DNA of 64,000 nt from Candidatus Limnocylindria bacterium (GTDB taxonomy: Bacteria > Chloroflexota > Limnocylindria > P2-11E). Of this stretch, positions 60,036 through 64,000 are shown in pieces. The notes beneath the pieces are model-generated. The model saw only the letters and a program-made list of their open reading frames with translations. It was not told the origin of the DNA and searched no databases. Each line of letters begins with the position of its first letter. The first letter of the stretch is position 1. The translations under genes and the position numbers were made by a program. The DNA is taken from positions 1-64,000 of the forward strand of contig DATDEH010000109.1 in NCBI GenBank assembly GCA_036523395.1, written 5' to 3'.

Positions 60036-61460
60036 TCAGGCCGGGTCGCTCGGCCCATAGATCTTCCCTGGATTCAAGATGCCCTTGGGGTCGAGCGCGT
60101 TCTTGACGCGACGCATGAGATCGAGCGCGTCGCCGTGCTCCGCACGCATGTAAGGCTGGCGCACCGCGCCCGTGCCATGCTCGCCGGTGACGGTCCCGCC
60201 GACCTCGATCGCGAGCCGGTGCAACCGGTCGGCAAGCTCGTCCGCCCGGCGGACCTCGTCGGTGTCCGAGGGGTCGATGAGGATGGCGGAATGGACGTTC
60301 CCGTCGCCGAAGTGGCCGTAGAAGATCACCGCGATGTGCAGCTCGGCGCTGATCTCGCGTGCGCGGCGGATCGTGCGCGGGATCTCGGAGAGCGGAACGG
60401 CGAGGTCCTCGCCGGCGAAGATGCGGTGTTTGTCGGGATGCGCGAGCGCCGCCGCGGCTGCGAGGCCGCTCCGCGCCGCCCAGAGCTTCGCGATGTCCGC
60501 CTCCACCTCGGCGAACTTCGTCGTCGTCGCGCGGCGCCGCACGATCCCGTCGACATAGCGGACGGAAGACGCGACGTGGTCGGGTGTCCCCTCGACCTCG
60601 ATGAAGAGCACCGCTTCACCATCGGGGAGGCCCAGATCTGGTTTCCATCGCTGGAGCGCGTCGACCGCGCTCCGATCGAGCAGCTCCGCCGTCGACGGCA
60701 ACACGCCGGCCGCGAAGAGATCGTCGAGCGACGCGACGGTGTCCTCGAGCGTGGCGTATCCGGCGAGCACGACGCCGCGCGCGGGTGGTCGCGGCTGAAC
60801 GCGGAGCCGAAGACGCGTGATGATGCCGAGCGTGCCCTCCGATCCCACGAACAGCTTCGTGAGGTCGATCCCACTCGACGACTTGAGCGCCTTTGAACGC
60901 ACGCCGCCCGTCGTGATGATCGATCCGTCCGCGAGCACCACCTCGGCTCCGAGGACGTACGCGGACGTGGTCCCCCAGCGCACCGCGTGCGGGCCGCTCG
61001 CGTTGTTCGCGGCCATCCCTCCGAGCGTGCACGCTCGTCCGCTCCCAGGGTCCGGCGGGAAGAAGAGGCCCTGTGGTCGCAGTGCGTCCTGAAGGTCGGC
61101 GAACACGATCCCGGGCTCGACGACGGCCTGCAGATTGCGGCGATCGATCTCGACGATCTCGCGCATCCGCGCGAAAGAGATGACGATCCCGCCGCGCGCA
61201 GCGATGGCTCCCCCGGTCTGGCCGGTGCCCGCGCCGCGTGGGACGACCGGCGTTCCCGTCGCGTCGGCGAAGCGCACGACGCTCGCGACCTCGGCGGTCG
61301 ATTGCGGGACGACGACCACATCGGGCAGCCGCTGCTGGCGCAGCGACCAGAACGAAGCGTCGTAGGCGTAGGGGAGCAGCGTCGCGGGGTCGTCGATGAC
61401 ACGGTCGGCAGGGATGATCTCGCGCAGGCGATCGGCGAGTGTCGGCGCGGTCGTCACCAT
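60036..61460 (-). CDS. glcD: GlcD-like FAD-binding 2-hydroxyacid dehydrogenase
   Basis: 474 residues. The FAD-binding (FAD_binding_4) domain has PRGAGTGQTGGAIAARGG and SGRACTLGGMAANNASGPHAVRWG; the oxidase C-domain follows with VTGEHGTGAVRQPYM. It oxidises glycolate, D-lactate or a related 2-hydroxyacid, passing electrons to the GlcF-like iron-sulfur protein encoded divergently. ATG 61460 with TAGGAT 10 nt upstream. GlcE is absent. Confidence 0.88.
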   Translation of the reverse strand: MVTTAPTLADRLREIIPADRVIDDPATLLPYAYDASFWSLRQQRLPDVVVVPQSTAEVASVVRFADATGTPVVPRGAGTGQTGGAIAARGGIVISFARMREIVEIDRRNLQAVVEPGIVFADLQDALRPQGLFFPPDPGSGRACTLGGMAANNASGPHAVRWGTTSAYVLGAEVVLADGSIITTGGVRSKALKSSSGIDLTKLFVGSEGTLGIITRLRLRVQPRPPARGVVLAGYATLEDTVASLDDLFAAGVLPSTAELLDRSAVDALQRWKPDLGLPDGEAVLFIEVEGTPDHVASSVRYVDGIVRRRATTTKFAEVEADIAKLWAARSGLAAAAALAHPDKHRIFAGEDLAVPLSEIPRTIRRAREISAELHIAVIFYGHFGDGNVHSAILIDPSDTDEVRRADELADRLHRLAIEVGGTVTGEHGTGAVRQPYMRAEHGDALDLMRRVKNALDPKGILNPGKIYGPSDPA

Positions 61461-61470
61461 CGCGACCCGT

Positions 61471-61480
61471 ATCCTAGGGT
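61471..61480. promoter_or_regulatory. Overlapping divergent -10 boxes of glcD and glcF
   Basis: Minus TAGGAT (61476-61471) serves glcD, 10 nt from its ATG. Plus TAGGGT (61475-61480) points towards glcF. The hexamers share the TA at 61475-61476, the same arrangement as at 57216-57225. Confidence 0.4.
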
Positions 61481-61482
61481 CT

Positions 61483-62712
61483 ATCACTTCGCTCTCCACG
61501 CACGTCCGATCCGAGGATCTCGCCACGTGCATCTCGTGCGGGCTGTGTCTCAACGATTGTCCGACCTACCGCGTCCTCGGCGAGGAGGCGGACTCTCCGC
61601 GCGGACGCATCCAGCTGATCCGCGAGCTCGTGTCGTCGCCGACGGCACCGAGCGCGACGCTCACCGGACATCTCGATGCATGCCTGGTGTGCCGTGCGTG
61701 TGAGACCGCGTGCCCGTCCGGCGTTCCGTTCGGCCGGATCATGGAGGGCGCTCGAGAAGTGCTGGCTGAGCGGAGCTCAGCCGGTCCGGTCAAGCGCGCG
61801 TTGCGGCGGATCGGCCTCGACACCATCGCGCGTCCCGGACGGCTCGCCTTTGTCACGAAGATCACCGACCTCGTCGTTCGCAGCGGGCTGGCATCGCTGG
61901 CGCGTCGCGTCGGGCCGCGCCGTCTGTCGTGGCTGAGCGCACTCGCTCCACGTGCGGAAGGCGCGCCGTTCGCTCTCGTGGTACGCGACGGCGCCGACGT
62001 CTGCCTGTTCGCCGGCTGCGTGATGCGAGAGGCGTTCGGTGATACCGAGCGAGCGACCGTGCGTGTCCTCGAACGCGACGGCCATCGAGTCACCGCCCCG
62101 ATCGAGCAGATGTGCTGCGGCGCGCTGCACGCGCATGCCGGCGACGGCGAGCGCGCTCGGGAGCTCGCTCGGCTGAACATCGACGCGTTCGCCGGCAGCG
62201 ACCTTCCGGTCGTCGTGAACGCGGCGGGGTGCGGCGCGCACCTGAAGGCGTACGGCGACGTGCTACAGGAGGATCCCGCGTGGGCCCAGCGCGGACGCGC
62301 GTTCGGCGCACGCGTGCGCGACGCGACCGAGGTCGCGCGGCCAAGGCCAGATCGCGTGGAGCGCCCGCTGCGCGTCGCGTACCAGGACGCCTGCCATCTT
62401 GCGCACGGTCAACGCATCCGGTCGCAGCCGCGCGCACTCCTTCGTGCGATCGAGGGTGTCAGTCTCGTCGAGATCGCCGACGCCGAGCGCTGCTGCGGCA
62501 GCGCGGGGATCTACAACCTCACGCAACCAGAGATCTCGCAGGAGCTGCAGCGCCAGAAGGTCGCGACGATCCTCGCCGCGCGGCCCGATGTCGTTGTGAG
62601 CGCCAATCCGGGCTGCATCCTGCAGATCGTCGCGGGGCTTCGAGCGGCGGGATCGAGCGTTCCGGTGGTGCACCTGATGCGGTTCTTGGACGATCCGGCG
62701 GCGTTTGGGTAG
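61483..62712 (+). CDS. glcF: GlcF-like iron-sulfur protein (start uncertain)
   Basis: Two 4Fe-4S clusters, CISCGLCLNDCPTY and CLVCRACETACPSGVP, then two CCG domains with CCGALHAHAGD and CCGSAGIYNLTQPE. This is the electron-transfer partner of GlcD. In-frame ATGs lie at 61396 and 61414, but these overlap glcD and its promoter. Homology begins near 61495 and no ATG, GTG or TTG is present between 61414 and the first cluster. About 405 residues; 61483 is a placeholder. Confidence 0.82.
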   Translation: MTSLSTHVRSEDLATCISCGLCLNDCPTYRVLGEEADSPRGRIQLIRELVSSPTAPSATLTGHLDACLVCRACETACPSGVPFGRIMEGAREVLAERSSAGPVKRALRRIGLDTIARPGRLAFVTKITDLVVRSGLASLARRVGPRRLSWLSALAPRAEGAPFALVVRDGADVCLFAGCVMREAFGDTERATVRVLERDGHRVTAPIEQMCCGALHAHAGDGERARELARLNIDAFAGSDLPVVVNAAGCGAHLKAYGDVLQEDPAWAQRGRAFGARVRDATEVARPRPDRVERPLRVAYQDACHLAHGQRIRSQPRALLRAIEGVSLVEIADAERCCGSAGIYNLTQPEISQELQRQKVATILAARPDVVVSANPGCILQIVAGLRAAGSSVPVVHLMRFLDDPAAFG

Positions 62713-62717
62713 CCAAG

Positions 62718-62734
62718 CGGCCCAAAATGGGCCG
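62718..62734 (+). terminator. Hairpin after glcF
   Basis: CGGCCCA and TGGGCCG form a perfect 7-bp stem with loop AAA, 6 nt after the glcF stop. There is no T-run, so it may be a weak or Rho-assisted terminator. Confidence 0.45.
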
Positions 62735-62770
62735 AACGAGGGGCCGTCCGGCTGGTCCGCGCGCGGGCCG

Positions 62771-62784
62771 TTTTCGTGCGAAAA
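62771..62784. promoter_or_regulatory. Palindrome in front of the 103-residue protein gene
   Basis: TTTTCG-TG-CGAAAA is a perfect inverted repeat 12 nt before ATG 62796, in a spot that suits an operator overlapping a promoter (AAAATA follows). Confidence 0.4.
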
Positions 62785-62795
62785 TAGACGTACCA

Positions 62796-63107
62796 ATGAG
62801 TGTTTCTCGATCCACCTACCGTCACCGCCTCAGTTCCGAAGATGTCCGCAAAGCCAGGATCCTGATCACCAAGGACGCCTGGAAGCTCTTCCCGAATCCT
62901 GGCGAACGTGTCGCCCTTCGTATCGGCGCGCGGCGTTTCGATGCTGAGATCAAGTCCGAGAACTGCGTGTGCGTCCCGCCGGAGCACGAGCACTACCACC
63001 TCATCTGCCCCGCACTCAAGGGCCAGGCTGGCTTCAAGAGCGGCGCGCTCGTGGTGATCGCAAAGGACTCCGATGGCGGGTATCGCTTCGTTGAGGAGCG
63101 GGGCTAG
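62796..63107 (+). CDS. Conserved hypothetical protein of 103 residues
   Basis: Contains RILITKDAWKLFPNPGERVALRIGARRFDAEIKSENCVCVPPEHEHYHL, a compact beta-rich domain with a His-rich EHEHYH end. No motif recognised. ATG 62796 is in front of a short charged N-terminus. A longer frame from 62112 is out of frame with glcF and rejected. Confidence 0.6.
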   Translation: MSVSRSTYRHRLSSEDVRKARILITKDAWKLFPNPGERVALRIGARRFDAEIKSENCVCVPPEHEHYHLICPALKGQAGFKSGALVVIAKDSDGGYRFVEERG

Positions 63108-63114
63108 ACAGCCC

Positions 63115-63120
63115 TAGACT
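63115..63120 (+). promoter_or_regulatory. Putative -10 box (TAGACT), leaderless type
   Basis: TAGACT ends 6 nt before GTG 63127 and there is no Shine-Dalgarno. Confidence 0.4.
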
Positions 63121-63126
63121 TCGCCG

Positions 63127-63540
63127 GTGGCCGGTCCGAACTACATCCTGATCCACGTCTTTGGTACCGTCCGCGACGAGCTGGACCGCGAGGACCCGGA
63201 GACTCGGAAGCGCTCGTACTCGGCGTGGCTGCGCGAGTACGTCTCGGAACAGCCTCAGCGCCTCACCGAGATCGCCCGCCTGCTCGATCTTCTGACCGAG
63301 AACGGCTGGCGTGTCATCGGATCGCCATACGACTGCGACGTCATGCTCGAGCGAGAGGTCTCTCGTCAGACCGCCGAAGAAGAGCTGCGGCGAGCGGAGA
63401 TCTGGGACCGTCTGGTGCGCATCGCGTCGCCGGACGACGACGGACATGTCATCTGGCGCGAGCATCCCGAGGGGAAGCCCGCCGCGCCGCGACGACGACG
63501 GAGGGTGCGCCGCCCGCCGACCCGCGAGCAGGGAAGCTAG
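63127..63540 (+). CDS. Conserved hypothetical protein of 137 residues
   Basis: Starts YILIHVFGTVRDELDRED and continues as a charged helical protein with a very basic, Arg-rich tail (RRRRRVRRPPTREQ) that may bind nucleic acid. GTG start. Its stop codon is inside the left arm of the long inverted repeat. Confidence 0.55.
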   Translation: MAGPNYILIHVFGTVRDELDREDPETRKRSYSAWLREYVSEQPQRLTEIARLLDLLTENGWRVIGSPYDCDVMLEREVSRQTAEEELRRAEIWDRLVRIASPDDDGHVIWREHPEGKPAAPRRRRRVRRPPTREQGS

Positions 63541-63629
63541 TGGCGCGTCCCGCCGCGGGTCCTGCCGCGGCTCGCACTGCTCACGAGCATGTGTCTCGCC
63601 GCGTCACCCGCGGCGGGACGCGCCACTAG
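63537..63629. repeat. 24-bp perfect inverted repeat with 45-nt loop
   Basis: Arms 63537-63560 and 63606-63629 are exact reverse complements over 24 bp, ending in CTAG on both sides. The left arm contains the TAG stop of the preceding gene. The loop includes a smaller GCTCG/CGAGC stem. It could be a terminator, but arm length and symmetry are unusual; a small mobile element remnant is also possible. Confidence 0.7.
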
Positions 63630-63631
63630 CA

Positions 63632-64000
63632 CTGCCTCACCCTCTCGGCGATGAGCTCACGGAGCTCCACGTTCATCTGGGCGGCTCGGTCGACCCGGCG
63701 GCGATGTGGGGCATCGCGGCGAAGCAGGGTATCCGGCTCCCGACGAAGGACTACTGGGAGTTCGTCGACCTCATCACGGTGGGCAAGAAGGAGCGGAAGT
63801 CGTTCGAGGACTTCCTCGCGCTGTATCGCTGGACCGAGCTTATCCAATCGAGCCCGCTCGCGGTGGAGGAGTCCGTCTACCAGGTCGTCGGCGGCGCGTA
63901 CCGGAAGGCGAACATCACCACGCTCGAGCTCCGCTACAACCCGATGAAGAGGAACCGTGGCGGCGAGCAGGACCTCGACCACATCATCATGGCGTCGATC
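63632..64000 (+). CDS. add: Adenosine deaminase (N-terminal part; 3' end outside window)
   Basis: The frame reads LTELHVHLGGSVDPAAMWGIAAKQGIRLP, with the first metal-binding HxH, then LTTLELRYNPMKRNRGG-like text typical of Add (seen as ITTLELRYNP). The gene runs off the window. No ATG, GTG or TTG is present in this frame before the motif; CTG 63632 is the only near-cognate start. Deaminates adenosine to inosine in purine salvage. Confidence 0.75.
   Translation, partial: MPHPLGDELTELHVHLGGSVDPAAMWGIAAKQGIRLPTKDYWEFVDLITVGKKERKSFEDFLALYRWTELIQSSPLAVEESVYQVVGGAYRKANITTLELRYNPMKRNRGGEQDLDHIIMASI

Noticed and set aside
61396-61460. ATG 61396 or 61414 as certain start of glcF
   Set aside because: They would lie inside the glcD coding sequence and upstream of the inferred promoter. 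They remain possible but are not supported by homology.

Overview
The window is a high-GC bacterial chromosome segment with dense, overlapping genes and many GTG and TTG starts. Gene content and style (dnaG-rpoD, ksgA-ispE, recO-glyQS, a pyruvate phosphate dikinase, a KGG-repeat protein, short leaders with TANNNT boxes) suggest an uncultured soil or freshwater Chloroflexota, perhaps near Limnocylindria. That assignment is inference; no rRNA is present. I saw no transposase, phage structural gene or CRISPR array.

1-28 kb is largely housekeeping: the tail of an immune-inhibitor-A-like protease, galU, an Rpf/YabE-like lytic transglycosylase, ksgA, ispE, tRNA-Gln, glmU, a CNNM/CBS transporter, cdd, a polyprenyl synthase, recO, glyS, ppdK, dgt, a MEDS-domain hybrid kinase, dnaG and rpoD. 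Two genes here carry an in-frame stop near the N-terminus: a beta-propeller protein (TAG in its signal peptide) and a KamB/NpmA-type 16S rRNA A1408 methyltransferase homologue (TAA where a Glu is expected).

28-38 kb starts with tRNA-Asn and a lower-GC gene with two zinc-finger and two HNH modules. A catabolic run follows: MaoC hydratase, acyl-CoA dehydrogenase, CitE-like lyase, FAH-family hydrolase, dienelactone hydrolase and aldehyde dehydrogenase. Then come a P-loop protein, an AlsS-like acetolactate synthase carrying a 96-nt in-frame palindromic insert, and a Crp/Fnr regulator.

38.9-54.6 kb holds two similar LacI regulators around a minus-strand operon (LVIVD-repeat protein, two AhpD/CMD-like proteins). 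In the first AhpD-like gene UGA replaces the second Cys of a CxxC motif and is followed by a bSECIS-like hairpin, so it is a candidate selenoprotein and the best lead in the window. The second LacI heads a 12.5-kb run: ABC importer, cyclase-family hydrolase, two alcohol dehydrogenases, 2-oxoacid dehydrogenase E1alpha/E1beta/E2, an alpha/beta hydrolase and a CrtI-like oxidoreductase. This looks like uptake and oxidation of an unidentified, probably cyclic or ketonic, compound.

54.6-64 kb has two hydrolases, membrane proteins, an EamA exporter, an S51 peptidase, a divergent glcD/glcF pair, small hypothetical genes, a 24-bp perfect inverted repeat and the start of an adenosine deaminase.

Two patterns recur. 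Many transcription-leading genes have a TANNNT hexamer (often TAGNCT) only 6-10 nt before the start and no Shine-Dalgarno, consistent with leaderless mRNAs. Several genes also have conserved N-termini with no ATG, GTG or TTG in the expected place. All function calls rest on reading motifs by eye; no search was run.
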